Positions 11,114-23,614 of a DNA stretch of 64,000 nt are shown here, piece by piece (the stretch's first letter is position 1; every line of letters starts with the position of its first letter). The stretch is taken from contig JAANBB010000032.1 of the NCBI GenBank assembly GCA_014621425.1, positions 1-64,000 of the forward strand, in the 5' to 3' direction. The stretch comes from Cylindrodendrum hubeiense. Its lineage: Eukaryota; Ascomycota; Sordariomycetes; Hypocreales; Nectriaceae. Both the position numbers and the translations under genes were made by a program. A model generated the notes under the pieces. The model had not been told where the DNA came from. It was given only the letters and a program-made list of their open reading frames with translations, and did not search any database.

Positions 11114-13862
11114 ATGAACGGCGGTGACCCAAACTGCAAACATGTCGACATTGTCTGCTTAGACAAATCTCTTTTGTCTTGCTTAAGCTGTGGCGCAATC
11201 GGCTCCATCGAGCCGGCTACTAAGCCTAAACCGAGGCCAAATTATGGGGCACCAAAGTTAGCGTCCATCCGATCCCTGGCTTGGCCAGCGTCAGTTGGCT
11301 ACTTGGATAGCTCAGATGATGCTCAAGTAGCTGAGGTGTTGCTTCGAGTTGAGCGCCTGCCACTGCATATTCAAACTACAAATGTCTTGAGCTCGCAAAA
11401 TGCCCCAGATTTCGAAAGCAGAACGGAAGTGTGTTGCCTCTAAATACATTCTCCACTTTTTTATGCAAACTGACATCTGTTAGACTAAGCCCTTTGTCTA
11501 CAAGGACTTGGAGAAATCTACACAAATCCGGCTCCTCGAGCTGTCGCCTGGTAGCCGGATGGAGGCCCTCCACGCTCAACTGCGAGTGGTTGACTGGAGT
11601 GAATTACACCCATACGGCGCTCTGTCATACACCTGGGCGGATGCCGAGGGTGACGCCACACTATGCAGGCGCGTGTTTTTAGGCGATACTTACAGTGCAC
11701 TGCCAATCACTCTCAGTTGCGACCGAGCGTTGCGGTCCTTGCGCAAAAGAGACTCTAAGGTCACTCTCTGGGTCGATGCGATTTGCATCAACCAGTGGTC
11801 TCCTGCTGAGAGATCGCACCAAGTTTCTCTGATGCGCCACATCTACTCCATGGCTGAAACTGTACATATATATGTTGGAGAGCTGGAACACGGTTCTGAC
11901 AAAACTGGAGCCGAGGCTATTCACGAGCTTATCGTGTTGGATGAGCTCGGTCACTCTGAAGCGTTAGCAGCTGCTGAGCTTTTTTCCACGGGAAGCAGTT
12001 TTCCCAGCTTCTTCGCTCGACCATATTTTTCTCGTTTGTGGGTGGTTCAAGAAGTCCTGCTGGCTTCCTCCATCACCCTACATTGCGGCGAGCTCTCAGT
12101 GCAATTATCCAGAGAAACAATTGCCTACATTGAACAGAGGAATATCAAGATTCCATATTGGCTTAGTCTCATTGGAAAAGCCAAAACTGGCTCAAAGATA
12201 GACCCTGTGGACCTTCCCACTCTCCTCCTCGCAACTTCGGCTTGTGGGATGAGCGACTTGCGCGACAAGGTCTTTGGCCTGCTCGGCCTAGTCGAAGATG
12301 CTGGAGATGAGTTGCTGAACGCTAATTATGACTTGATGGTCCGAGAAGTGTACATCGGAGTGGCCGCCTATCTACTCCGGAATCGAAACTATCGCCAAAT
12401 CCTTGAGCTTGCAAGCATTGAGCATAAAACACACCTGCGAGAAACGTACGGAATACCTTCTTGGGTTCCTCTCTGGAACTCTCAAACTACAATGCACGAC
12501 ATTGACGACATTACGCGTCAATTTGAGGCGCTCGAAACCGACTACCGGAATTATGAATTCTTTCAGAAGAATCATGAACTTCTGAAAATCCAAGGGGTTT
12601 GTGTGAAGCGCGACAACTCAGAAGCAGCAAACCAAGCACCGTGTAGCCACCAAATGCAGATTCACGCCGGAACTGGCTCCCTTGTCACTCTCGGCTATAC
12701 AGTCATTGAGTTGGACATACTATCAATTAAACCCTCCCAAAACGAAAAGGTCAAGGCAAAGCTCAAGATACAGGAGATCGTCACTGACTTTTACCTATTT
12801 GATGGGGGTGCTGTGCTAGCAATTCGCGCCCCATCATGGGTGTTGACTATGGTACGAGACCCATACGAAGGCCCATTTTACATAATAGGGGTTCCAGGCT
12901 ACGAAAAGCTCTTCCTGGCAATCAAATCGAAGCGAGCGAAAGACGACATTGCATATCAACTGCTTTCCTCGTGTGTAGTTGCCCTCATATACAAAGCTAG
13001 GAATGACGGGTTAAAAGGCTCCAGCCCACCTAAGGACCTCTTTCTGATGGAGAAATGCTATAAACTGTCAGCAGACAGCCTTTACTTTCTTTTCAGGTGG
13101 AGATACATCCTAAAAGTAATGTCACAGGCCAAGGCGATGCCCCCAGACATCAAAACGGCTTCACCAGCAGACAAATTGACGAGGGAAGTTGATGAAGCAG
13201 ACAAATTATGGAATAAATACTCCACGGCTTTAGAGTATAAATCGTCTGCAGAAATCATTCATCAAGTTCAATCCACCCTTTACCCACTACTCGAATTTTG
13301 GGATGAATCAGCATTACTCTCCGTTTCCGAATTGATAAATGGAGGGAGATTTGCCATGGAAAAATACAGGAATGATTTGATGAAGTGGTCTCGCTCTCTT
13401 AGCCTTCTGAACATGGCCGCAGATCCACACTTCGTGATGAACAGGTTCTCCGTGTCCCCTGGGGGCAAGATACAATGGTCACCGCGGCTCCAAGCAACAC
13501 TCCAGGTTTGGAGGGACGAAACTAAACTCCTGGCTGAGGGGTTTGCGACGTTTCCGGGTATAGATTTTGTGGTCCTAAGCAGCGGCCGCAATGTGCTCAT
13601 CACTCCTAACACGGCTGATGAAATCTATGAGAGGGTTCAATCGTACCTGAGTGAGTGTAAAGATGAGACAGAGATAATAGCACGGCTTGGCAATACTCCT
13701 TTGATTGGACATGCAGACTGGAGAACGTTTGAGAGGACGTTTAATGCTATGTGTCAAACTCGTTCAACTTATCATCAGGTGGAGCAGATGTTGGCGGGAA
13801 GAAGGACGGTTGGAAATATGTTTCTAGCACAAGATAGAATGAGTCAGATTGTCATTGTCTGA
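11114..13862 (+). CDS. HET-domain (heterokaryon incompatibility) protein
   Basis: Protein of the fungal HET family, which act in nonself recognition and programmed cell death after hyphal fusion. The model has two exons, 11114-11428 and 11484-13862, about 897 aa. The long second frame has no ATG at its 5' end. Joining it through a GTGTGT...TTAG intron to the upstream ATG frame fixes the start and is in phase 0. The HET motifs are YGALSYTW (about residue 149), WVDAICINQWSPAERSHQV (about 200) and RLWVVQEVLLA (about 290). The upstream exon codes a short Cys-containing stretch (LLSCLSCGAIGSIEP) sometimes seen ahead of HET domains. The C-terminal 500 residues carry no repeat or NACHT motif that I recognise. 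It converges on the FG-repeat GTPase gene with 208 bp between the stops. Confidence 0.88.
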
Positions 13863-14070
13863 CTGGATTGTAATTGAGATCAGAACTTCACCAGACGGAG
13901 TAGAATAAACAAAATTGGCCTCTTTGCATGTGTCTGTAGCTTTTCAAATTCTATATGGAACACGTCGACAGTGAAGACGCATTGGGCGATAGCGACGGTG
14001 TTTTATACTAGTAACCAGAGTGTCCCAAGCCCAACACACCAGACGATGGGAGGCTGGATCATCTGACGCC

Positions 14071-17000
14071 TCAGTGACCCTCGATAGTCTGCAACAAGAC
14101 CCCATGTCGCTGCTTCAGACCATTTACTTCGACTGAGAGTGCTCTCAACAGCCTTTCCCTTTCCTCATCCCGCTCTGTCGGCCTCTGCTCAACGCGGCTG
14201 TGATGCTGGAACACCATGTCGACGTCATTCTTGATGCTTGTCAAAATACCGTTGTAAAGTGTTTGCAATCTTCTACCAGTTGCCGCGGTCAACTCTTCCA
14301 TGCTAGTAGAAATGGAGATCGCAAGATTTGGGAACAGAGTTCCATCATCGATGTGGCCTTGGATTATGCCCTTCTGCCTCGCAGACATTCCCGGACCTAT
14401 TCCACGAAAGAAGAGTCAGACTTTAATACGTGATCAAGCCCTAATCGGATTGGATAAGTTGTGAGAAGGATTGGTGATCTAACTTACCTGACTCGCTACT
14501 GGCGGAACGATAAGAGGGGACCATTTCTTTGAGAATATACGAATTGGAGTTCGACTCCGACGCATATCTGCGAATGGATCTAGAAACGTGAGTTAGTGAA
14601 TTCCGCTTAGTGCCAAGAATGATTGTCCTGTATACGACGATAAATATTGACTCAAGACGGGATTGATCTTACTTGACTTCGCCAATAAAGGTTCTCTCCT
14701 CCCGTTTAATCAGATACTCGAGGCTTTGAGTCTGAAAATCAATACTGCTGACGAGAGGGATGACATAATCAGATGTGGACGAGTCTGTATTGACAGCAGC
14801 ACGTCAGCGATGATGGAACGAGAAACTATACCCGGGGTGGTATGAACATGCCTTGAATTGTAGTTCTGAGATCTTCCAGGAGACTCCTCGTCGTGTCGAG
14901 TAGAACCGAGAAGGCCTCGGGGGCTTCCTCTTCGACGAGATCCCACTGGTAGTCAAGTTCCATGCGCATCTTCCAGATGATCTTGGCATTCCAGTCCTCG
15001 CGTTCTCGATTGGCGGTTTCGTGGTAACCATTATTTCTGCACCACGCTCGGTACTGGGCTGTCGCAGCGCGGTTAGCGTTTGGTCCGGGCAATTCAGGGT
15101 TTAGGTTTGAAGTACTCCAATGCCACTATAGATTCCAGATTAGCTTTCAACTCTAATTGACTCTTTGATAATCTTTTGTACTCACACTTTGCCATTTCCT
15201 CCCCTCACCGCTGGCGACACGTTCCCAGTGCTCATCTCTCCTGCCTTTTTTCCAAGATTCGAGTTAATGACATGTAAGAGACAGAATGCTTGCTTTCATA
15301 ACGTACCTAATAACAGCATAATCTGTTCCTGGAAGCATGTGGTGAAAGCCTGTCGAAACCCCCTGACTGAGTTAGGAACCTGGAAATTATTAGATCCGAA
15401 TCGCACAAACACATCAATCGTATATCAATATTACCTCGCGTATAACACTATTCAGAGAATTATAAATCGATTCACTCAAATCAACTTCCTCTTCGACTTG
15501 GTTGTTCTGGGAGCTGCTGGCCCATAGTTCGAGTGAATTGAGCAGTGTCGACAATTTTGACTTCAAGAAATGTTTCGATTCTCCCAATTGAGCGTCTGCA
15601 GTCATGCTATGACAAAAGCGGCGAAGATCTGGAATTCCACTTGCCACGACACTTTCGGTGTTTCCTTTTGGGCAATACTTTTCGTACATCTTGTTAGAGA
15701 CGCAGAAGACGTCCAGCTCGCTACCTTCCATGTCAGCGGCGTAGGTACGCTGTAGACCCTCTTTGACATGATCGTTTCTCGCTTGAATGAGAAGAAGCTC
15801 TTGTCTGATATAGTGTTAGCCTAGGAATAGTTGTTAAGAATCCAGAGGGAGGTGTGACTCACTTTCTCTTCGCAGCCTTTTTTCTCGTTCTATCCCCTGC
15901 AGCTTTCGCATTGTCAATCTCTTCGTCAAGTCGTTTCATAACGTCAGGCGAAATTCTCTTATCATGTCCACAGAATTTCTTTTTCGCATTTCCTTGGTTG
16001 ATTTCCTAATTGACATGTTAATCAGTCGGCATGATACAACACGTATATGGTTAATACCTCTGATTTCGTGCAGATGACAGCAAGATTGAAGTTTCTTCCG
16101 CCTGATTGTTCCCACTCCATTGGGACATGGCGGGAGATGACCCAAAATAGGGACGACTTCAGAGACTGGTCGGTAATGGCTCGAGAAATCTTGGCAACAA
16201 TAAAGATGTTATCACATTTAATAAGATAGTCTTGGGTTGCTCGGACTCTCGCCAAATTAGTATCTTGGAGGCCTTGAGACAGGATGTAAGCAGATGAACT
16301 AGCTTGGTGTATATCTTAGTCATATCATACCAGGTAAGTCAGCAAGCACAACGCCGGTCTTCAAGACTTGAGAGTTTAGGTAAACACTAGTTCCACAATG
16401 TCAGCTCGATGTAGACTTTGCGGAGATCCAGAAAGCATGCTTCTTACCGAATAATCTTGGTAAACGGCCAGAATTTGTCTTGCATGAAGACTCTAGTCTT
16501 TTCGCAACACTCTTCTGCAGTTTGGGCCGTGGATACCCAGAACCCATCATTTCCTCCGCTAGGCCATTCGATCTCGTTGGCCCACCGGAGGACTTGATTC
16601 GTGATTCTCTCCAGGGCACCTTCCGACATATCGCGAAGAAATTCTTTGCTGAATTGACGTTGGTGCCGAAACGCAGAGTGGAGAGCAGACCAAGCTTGGT
16701 CCGACTCTCGCATATATCGTGCGTAGTCTTTTTCCGGAGTCTCATCCGATTCCACACCAGGTAGATAGAACTGCCTGTAGCTCCACAAGAGTTCAGTCAC
16801 AAGTTCTCTCATTCCGGAAGAAGAGAGATATTCCACTTCTATCGTGATCGGTGCGACATGCTCTGCTTTCTTCTGTCGGTACTCAGTAACAACCGAGGTG
16901 CATGCAGAGCCAATGTCTCCCTGTCGAGTTGAAGGTTTGTCAGCACTATGATCTCTACTTTGTGGTGAAAAGTGAAAGTAAACGTACTGTCTGCGCAATT

Positions 17001-18251
17001 TCTGGGACATGGAGTAGTGAATTAATTAAGCTGCTCTTGCCTACGATTCAGTTAGCGTTGATTCACCAACATATTGAGCGTCTGAAAATTCGCACCTTCT
17101 CCGGAGTCACCCAATACGGCGATTGTTCGTGTATCAGAGCCTTGGAACCTTCTTAAGCTCTTGGCGTCTTCTATCAACCTTCTCAGGTCGGCATCAGACT
17201 CGGTCAGACCACAAGCACCCAATTTCTCGAGGGCAGCGACGGCATCCTTTGCAATAGTGGATCCATTCTTCAGTGCAGTCTGAAAGACCGGAGTGAAAAA
17301 GGCATGTGCGGGTGCCGACTCGGCTTGGGCATCATACGGAGGGTTTGGGGTCGGGGCTTGAACGACAGGGGCTGAGACTTCAGATACACTTCTGAAACGC
17401 TGCTGTGTGTTTGGTGTAGCGTCTCGCAGCTGCGCGGGGGTAGAGGCAGATGATGACGCCAGTGACAGGGTTCGCGATCTGCTAGCCGAAGGAGGGGTAG
17501 AAGGGACTTGGAGTGAAAAGAACGGGGCTTGAGAGCTAGCTGCCGAGGAAGTCTGGGAGACGTTTACTGGTGGACTCGAGGTAAACCGGAAAGGCGACTG
17601 CAGTGGGGTAGTAGACGGCTGTGGTGAAGTTCCTCGAGATGGTGTAGGCGACGGCAGCGGCGTAAAATTGTGTAGCGAATGGAAGGAGAAGGGCTGCGAC
17701 GATGAGGCGCCATCCGGTGTTGCCGATGAACTTTGGGCACCAGAGGATCCAAAGCTGAATTGAGGACCAAAGCTAAACTGAGGCGCTGGGCTGCTGGTTT
17801 GCTGGTCGCTAGAACCTCCAAAGAAAGCGAAAGAAGAGCCTGGGCTATTGGCCGGTTGGTTACCAGAGCTTGGTTGGCTACCAGGGCTTCCAAAGTTGAA
17901 TCGAGCACCTGTGCCGCTGGGCTGCTGGGCACCAGAACCCCCAAAGCTAAATCGAGGCGCCGGGCTGCCGCTTTGCTGGCCGGGAGTGTTCGACGCTGGT
18001 GGTGGGGACGAAAAGAAGGGTTTCGCCGGAGCTGGACGGGGAGCTGGCGGCGATGAGGGTTGAGCGCCGAATAGGAACGCACCAGACGACGAGCTGGAAT
18101 CAGAGCTGGGAGAACCAAAAGATGAACTGAAAGCCGGTGGGGTTGGCCGATTGACTGTTGCTTGGCTCTCTGGCTGACCAGGAGTACGCTTGCTGTCCAG
18201 AGACAGAGCTCCCAGCTGGACCGAGGGAGGACTGGTTGGTTGAGGGGACAT
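14071..18251 (-). CDS. Dynamin-like nuclear GTPase (SLIP-GC/NUGGC type) with FG-repeat N-terminus
   Basis: Large GTPase, about 1,133 aa in thirteen exons: 18251-17096, 17040-16988, 16920-16448, 16386-16331, 16272-16058, 16005-15863, 15804-15435, 15379-15307, 15244-15186, 15125-14852, 14784-14673, 14579-14488 and 14396-14071. Every junction keeps the frame. Residues 1-330 are Pro/Ser/Gly/Gln-rich with FSFGG, FNFGS, FAFFGG and two FSFG units, like FG nucleoporins. The GTPase domain follows: P-loop GDSGEGKSSLINSLL (about 379-393, split by intron 1), then GSACTSVVTEYR, G3 DLPGLQ (about 577) and CTKSE as a possible G4. The C-terminal half holds a helical lysine-rich stretch and WHWSTSNLNPELPG. The exact G4 Asp is replaced by Ser-Glu. 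The first frame opens with GTG at 18266; the first ATG is at 18251. Intron 10 uses a GC donor. Fungal SLIP-GC-like proteins are mostly uncharacterised. Confidence 0.85.
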
Positions 18252-19407
18252 CTTCGACCTCGGCACTGCGTATACTTAGGAACTGCCGAGTGTGCAATAG
18301 AACTAGAGTGATATGAATGACTGCAGGAAATATGGGAGAGTGGTTGGTAGTAAAATGTGCAGGCGGGGGAGGAAAGCGGAATTTAAGATGAGATGCTAGC
18401 CCTAGGAATATGACTGATAGTCCACTTGAGGGGCACGAGAGGGCTTCACATGGAGAGCGTAATCCTCAAACACGCCGGGTTCCAATGTCCATTTCATTTG
18501 GGCGTATGTACGCGTGATAACGCTCCATTTCGCACCTCAACCAACATCCTGCTGCGCCTCGGTGGGCCAGGTACTGACAGCAGTCGTCTCAGCCCTCCTG
18601 CGGGCGGACGAATTTAGGAAGGTCGGAAGGTCAAACAGTTGTTGGACCAACAGGTTGGGACGAATTCAGCCAATCCATGGCCCGCTCGCCGCTAAATCCT
18701 TACCATATCTCTGACTACTGAATGCTAGCTGCCCGCTGGCGTCGCGGCCGTCCCTGAATAGGCGCCCGTTTTGACAGACCAGTATCGATGGCCGCCAGGT
18801 CGCATTTCCGTGTCCCGTGTAGGTATCAGGTTAGTCGTCTTCATCGCGTTCCGCCTGTTCTGATTGCGCAAGGCTAGCATTCCGGGACGGCCCATCACCC
18901 GCTCCACCCCTGCTTGGGTCTAGACGAGATGCACGTGTGATGAGATGCTTGTAGCCGCTGGCCAGCCGGCCGACCCGGAGACCACCAGAGAACCCACTCT
19001 TTTACTGCAAGCTATTTGCTAAAAATGGAAACGAGAAACGAAAAGAGGAGACCGGCGAAGAGATCAAGGTTCGTTCAGTGGAACCGCTGCGCGAATAGTG
19101 CGGATGATGGGATCGCACTCCACAGCCCCATATCCCCTGGTCCACAATTGGTTTGCAGAAGCTGGCGACGGCATTGGTTCAGCCGGGTCGTTTGACAAGA
19201 CGAACCGTTTCAGTTTGCTGTATTTAATTATAAAACTAACGACGTGGATATTTAAAGAGGGAGGTTTGAACCATCTAAGCTATCGATAGTAAACAAAATG
19301 GCGCGGCAATTCCACCCAGAGTCAATTTCCCCAAATCGAGTACTTTGCAATAAATCCATCGTCCTTCCACCTTGTCGCAGAGAGCTACAGTGTGTTCAGA
19401 GGCAATA
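18252..19407. other. Intergenic, upstream of the FG-GTPase gene
   Basis: It contains the FG-GTPase promoter side and the 3' flank of the sugar transporter. No gene, tRNA or clear repeat is recognised. Confidence 0.6.
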
Positions 19408-21787
19408 TTACGGCTCTTCCTCCCTCGCAGATGTCTGATTTGCATCGTGGTACAGTTCAGGACATTTTGCAGTCTTCTGCCCGAGGATCCATCTCTTGGT
19501 CCACCAAGGCAAGACAGTCTTGAGCTGGTATGATGCATGGACGCGGTCGGGCACGGCAAACACATAGTCCAGTTCTTCAAGCGTCTTCTGTTTGGTCTCG
19601 GGCACAAATAGGAAAATGAGCGCCAAGGCAACGAGATTTAGCCCGGCGTAGAATCCAAATGCACCCGTCGCCGTCATCGCAATCAGCATACGAGGGAAGG
19701 TGAGCGAAAGAACCGAAGCCCAGAAATTATTGGTCGCAACGGCCCAGGACATGCCGATCTCACGATGGGACAGGGGGAAAACCTCGGCGGAGTACATGAA
19801 GGGGACGGGTCCCTCTCCTGATTGCGCAATCATTAGTATTGTTGGTATGACAAACCAGCTGTTCCGGTGAAACTTACCTGGAGAATAGAAAGCGGCAAAC
19901 AAATAAACAAAGGTAGCAACAGCAGCAATTCGAGCGCTACTGTCATCGTTGCCTTTGTCAATCTGGTAACACAGACCAGCAACTGTTTGACAGTGTCAGT
20001 ATCACTCAAATACATCCATTCCGTCAGTGCAACTAACCTAGCAGGGTCCAGAACATGTTTGGAAATGTGAAGAGCAGAAGCGTGCGCCGACCAAAGGTGT
20101 CAATCGTCCATACTGCGGGCCAAGCGAAGAGGAAGTTGATCAAGCCAAATCCGAAACTGGCCCACAATGCGGTGTAGTCACTGATACCACTCTCTTTGAA
20201 AATAGTTGCGCTATAGAAGGCAATGATGTTGATTCCTTTCACAGGTTAGTAGGTTGTGGTTAGAAGTGAAAGGTAAATAGCCCTGCGCGAACACATACCA
20301 CACATCTGCTGGGCAATCATGACGATTCCAGACGCCCAAGTTGCTCGTCGGTTTCTGGGAATGGTAAAAAGCTCAATGAAGCGTGTAGCCAAGTTGCTTG
20401 TCACCTTTAACCCGGCCTCCGTAACTAACACCCGCTCCTGTTCCAGCAAGCAGTGAATGTAGTATAAATCTCGTCCGGCCTGGAGAGGAGTGTTTCTGAG
20501 CTGCAATAGTGATTCCCATGCCTTCGTGTGTTTGTTCTTTTTCATGTACCAACGGGGACTTTCGGGGCAAAAGTACGTGCCAATGACGAGAGGAACCGCG
20601 GGAATGAAGGCAGATCCCATCTGCAGCCTCCATGAGATGTCACCCGTCTTTCCGACAGCGAGATTGGAGCAGGTGCCCAGGAAGATCCCTATGATTTTGC
20701 GGTTAGATAAGCAAGGATTGATCAGATCATTCATTAGTTGCTCTCACCAAAAGCCGTCCACACTTGCCACGACATGACCAAACCACCGCGGATAATGGCA
20801 GGCGAGTTCTCAGCTGAGAAGACAGGCACTGTGACTTCTTTCAGGCCCATGCCAATACCGAGTAACATTCTAAAATCTATTGTGAGAAGGCAAAGTTCCA
20901 TCCAATCGGGCTCGATCACTTACCGACAGGCTGCGAGCTGTCCCCAAGTCTGCGAGGTGGCCATGCCAAATGGCGCGATCAGAGAAAAGATGGCAGCAAC
21001 AAAGATGACACCCCGACGGCCCAGCAAATCATTCAAGGGATCAGAAATCCATCCCGCACTTTTACTATTAGCGAGTGACATCAATCGCACCTGTGACGCC
21101 TTCCTACTCACAAGAGGGCGATAGTAATGTAGGGCATCGCGTTGACAAATCCGATAATCCAACTGTTCTTGGAACATTCACCCTCGTTTGCGACAGGACC
21201 ACATGACGAACCGGCAGCATCAGGGATGCCCAGGGCTTCGGGGAAACTCAGATTCGCTCCATTGGAGCCGGTCTATTATCAAAGTCAGCAAGATAGTGTC
21301 GAGAAGGAACCAAGTAGGTATCATCCGACCTGATCCCATCCTTGAATGGCTGCTGCGATTGAGCTGAGAATGATCGTGTAGTATAGCGCCCATGGATGTT
21401 TCCACCGATGGGTGACCTCCTCTCTCAACGCGCGCTTCTCGTCTTCATCGAGATCATCCAATTCCTCAAATCCGGCCGGATTTTGCGCCACCAGGGCGCC
21501 CTTCTTGATGAAGGGCAAGATGTGATCTGGGAGGCCATTGCTGCGGTGGAAATTTGTAACATCTTCGAGAAGCTGCTCGCGCGATATTTCCTTCAGAGGG
21601 TTGCGAATCTCGCCAGCAACCAGGTTTTCGGCCAAATGGGCGATCTTCTGCTTCTCGTCATCGAGGACGCGTTTGTCGTCGTGTACCACACTGCAACAAG
21701 ATAAGCGAGTGTAATAGTAAGAACGAATGGAAATGGAGGAGCATACGGGCCGTCGATCCCATTGGAGCCATTCTTTTCTTCTGCCAT
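19408..21787 (-). CDS. MFS sugar transporter
   Basis: Sugar/H+ symporter-type MFS protein of the plasma membrane, about 640 aa. Nine exons; the first is 21787-21747, the second 21690-21330, and the last contains the C-terminus ending at 19408. The N-terminal cytoplasmic tail of about 120 residues is long and acidic. TM1 ends with [15 protein letters not shown] (intron after GWDQ). Sugar-porter signatures: [11 protein letters not shown] (loop 2/3), [24 protein letters not shown] (loop 6/7), TFGRR (loop 8/9) and [15 protein letters not shown] after TM12. The extended N-tail and [15 protein letters not shown] are familiar from fungal hexose/inositol-type transporters, but the exact substrate is not assignable. 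No related catabolic gene is adjacent, except possibly the secreted beta-propeller protein upstream. Confidence 0.9.
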
Positions 21788-23614
21788 GTTGTCGGTAGTG
21801 TCCAGGGACGTTCCCTATCTCAGAAGAATGAGACCAAATTCAGAATTCTGAGACTTGGCGGGACAGGTTGAGAAGGCAGAGAATAAATATTGTTATCCAA
21901 TTGATGAGGTGAGACAGGCGGCCGATGAGGGGTAGATATATTGCGTCACGGAGAGGGATCGGGGCATAGGATGCACGCTGGATCTACCTCTATGGTAGCA
22001 CATTCTCAGTTTACGTAGCGAATGCCGAGCTTTGTTGGCTAAAACAGCTCAGAAACCGCCGATCCCTATGTCTCATGGTGCTACTGCTAGTGGTCGGTGT
22101 GCCCGAGAACCCCATAAGCTGATTAGAAATGTCACCCAACCTCATGTCACGGGTCATTTCGTTCAAGCAAGATGCCAGGACCCTTGGGTACCGTTAAGTT
22201 ACAACAGGATTGTTAGTATGATACCTTTGGTGGGTGTCCGGTCCAGGCCTCACTTCACGGCACTTGGCCGAAAACTGGGGAAGCTAATCGACCTTGATGC
22301 CGAGCACTACGCTATCAATGTGCCGGGCAAGACAAGGGTATTTTTAGGCATCAACTTTTGTCCCATGTCTGGGGAAGAGCCCGAAGTGAGCCCAACCAAT
22401 TGTCTCACTATTTCGCCGTTGCTATTATCCGGGAACGATGCGGAGGTCAGCCCACGCTGTCCAATAAGACGCAAGATAGGGTTACCTCGCAGAATATTCG
22501 CAGGGTGAGTGACCATCGATGGTTGCAAAGCGATGGTTACATCGCTAAATCAGTGAATGCATTGGTTCCAGAGTCGGCCACGAATGCGGGTGAAACTGGG
22601 TCACGGCGAGCTCTAGAAGCACGCGGGTTGAAAACAAGTAGAGTGTGGCATGTTTGGGGAAAATATTGCATGGCTTCATACCTTATTTCAGAAGCCGGCA
22701 GCCAATTCCCTGTTGCCTAATCATCACAACCAACCACGCGATGTGAAGGGTGCAGGGGCTTGAGATCTAGCATTAAACATATGTCAGAAACGCGCATTTG
22801 CCTCGGAGCTGTCCCCTTTTTCGGTATCGTACAAAGTGAGTGCTTGTCGAGGCCAATGGGACTCGTCTCAGTAAGACGGGTGTGAATTTTGAGTTTGTGG
22901 GTAGAAGAACAGGGGAATAGAAGCGAGATTTTTAATTTCATCGGATTGGAGTCCTTGTTTGAATTCTTTTTTTGGAAATAGTCTGGTCATAGAAATGGTG
23001 CCACAATATTGATGGAATTTAGCTATGGTCAATCCCGGTATATCAACGCTCTTCTTGAAGCCTCCCCCCAGATTCTCTACTATTCATAGAAGGTTTCAGC
23101 TTGATAGGATATCTAGCACATTGAGATCTCGAAAATCAATAGCCATCTCTAAGGTTAAGTTCTCTATCTCTTTCCACTGAGTCGGCCTTATCAGAGCAAG
23201 TAATGCAAACCAGTTCCTCTAGCACAAATGCCTGCATCGAAGTCCCTGATGCGTTGTGCGTAATAGTAATCAATATTTGTAGTATAAACCTGTTTGCCAT
23301 TGAGAAGTGTATAGCATCCTTAACCCCCAGAATATGCATGGCTGGGGCTTAATGCTATATTACAGTCTAAGCTTCCGTTACTCTGCAATAATAGCAGGCT
23401 ACCCGGGAGAGCTGAGGTTCAAGAGTACCTTTCATGGCACAGGATTTGCACCGTGGTCAATGAGGAAGCCGGCTTTCGGGTTGAATTTAAGCGTTCAAGA
23501 GTGACTAAGATATCAAATTGTTTCTTAACTTTGGTCATACGGCCTCGTGGAAGAACCGATATTCAGGATCGAAATTCGCGTTTCTCAATGCTCCAACTCT
23601 ACAATCCGGCAATC
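21788..23614. other. 1.8 kb intergenic region, no gene recognised
   Basis: It includes the sugar-transporter promoter (first few hundred bases) and the 3' flank of the secreted propeller gene. ORFs on both strands are short and lack motifs. No long repeat is obvious. Confidence 0.55.

Noticed and set aside
17564..18118. 184-codon alternative frame in the FG-repeat region of the GTPase gene
   Set aside because: A same-strand frame of a low-complexity repeat sequence; the main frame continues in phase into the P-loop exon.
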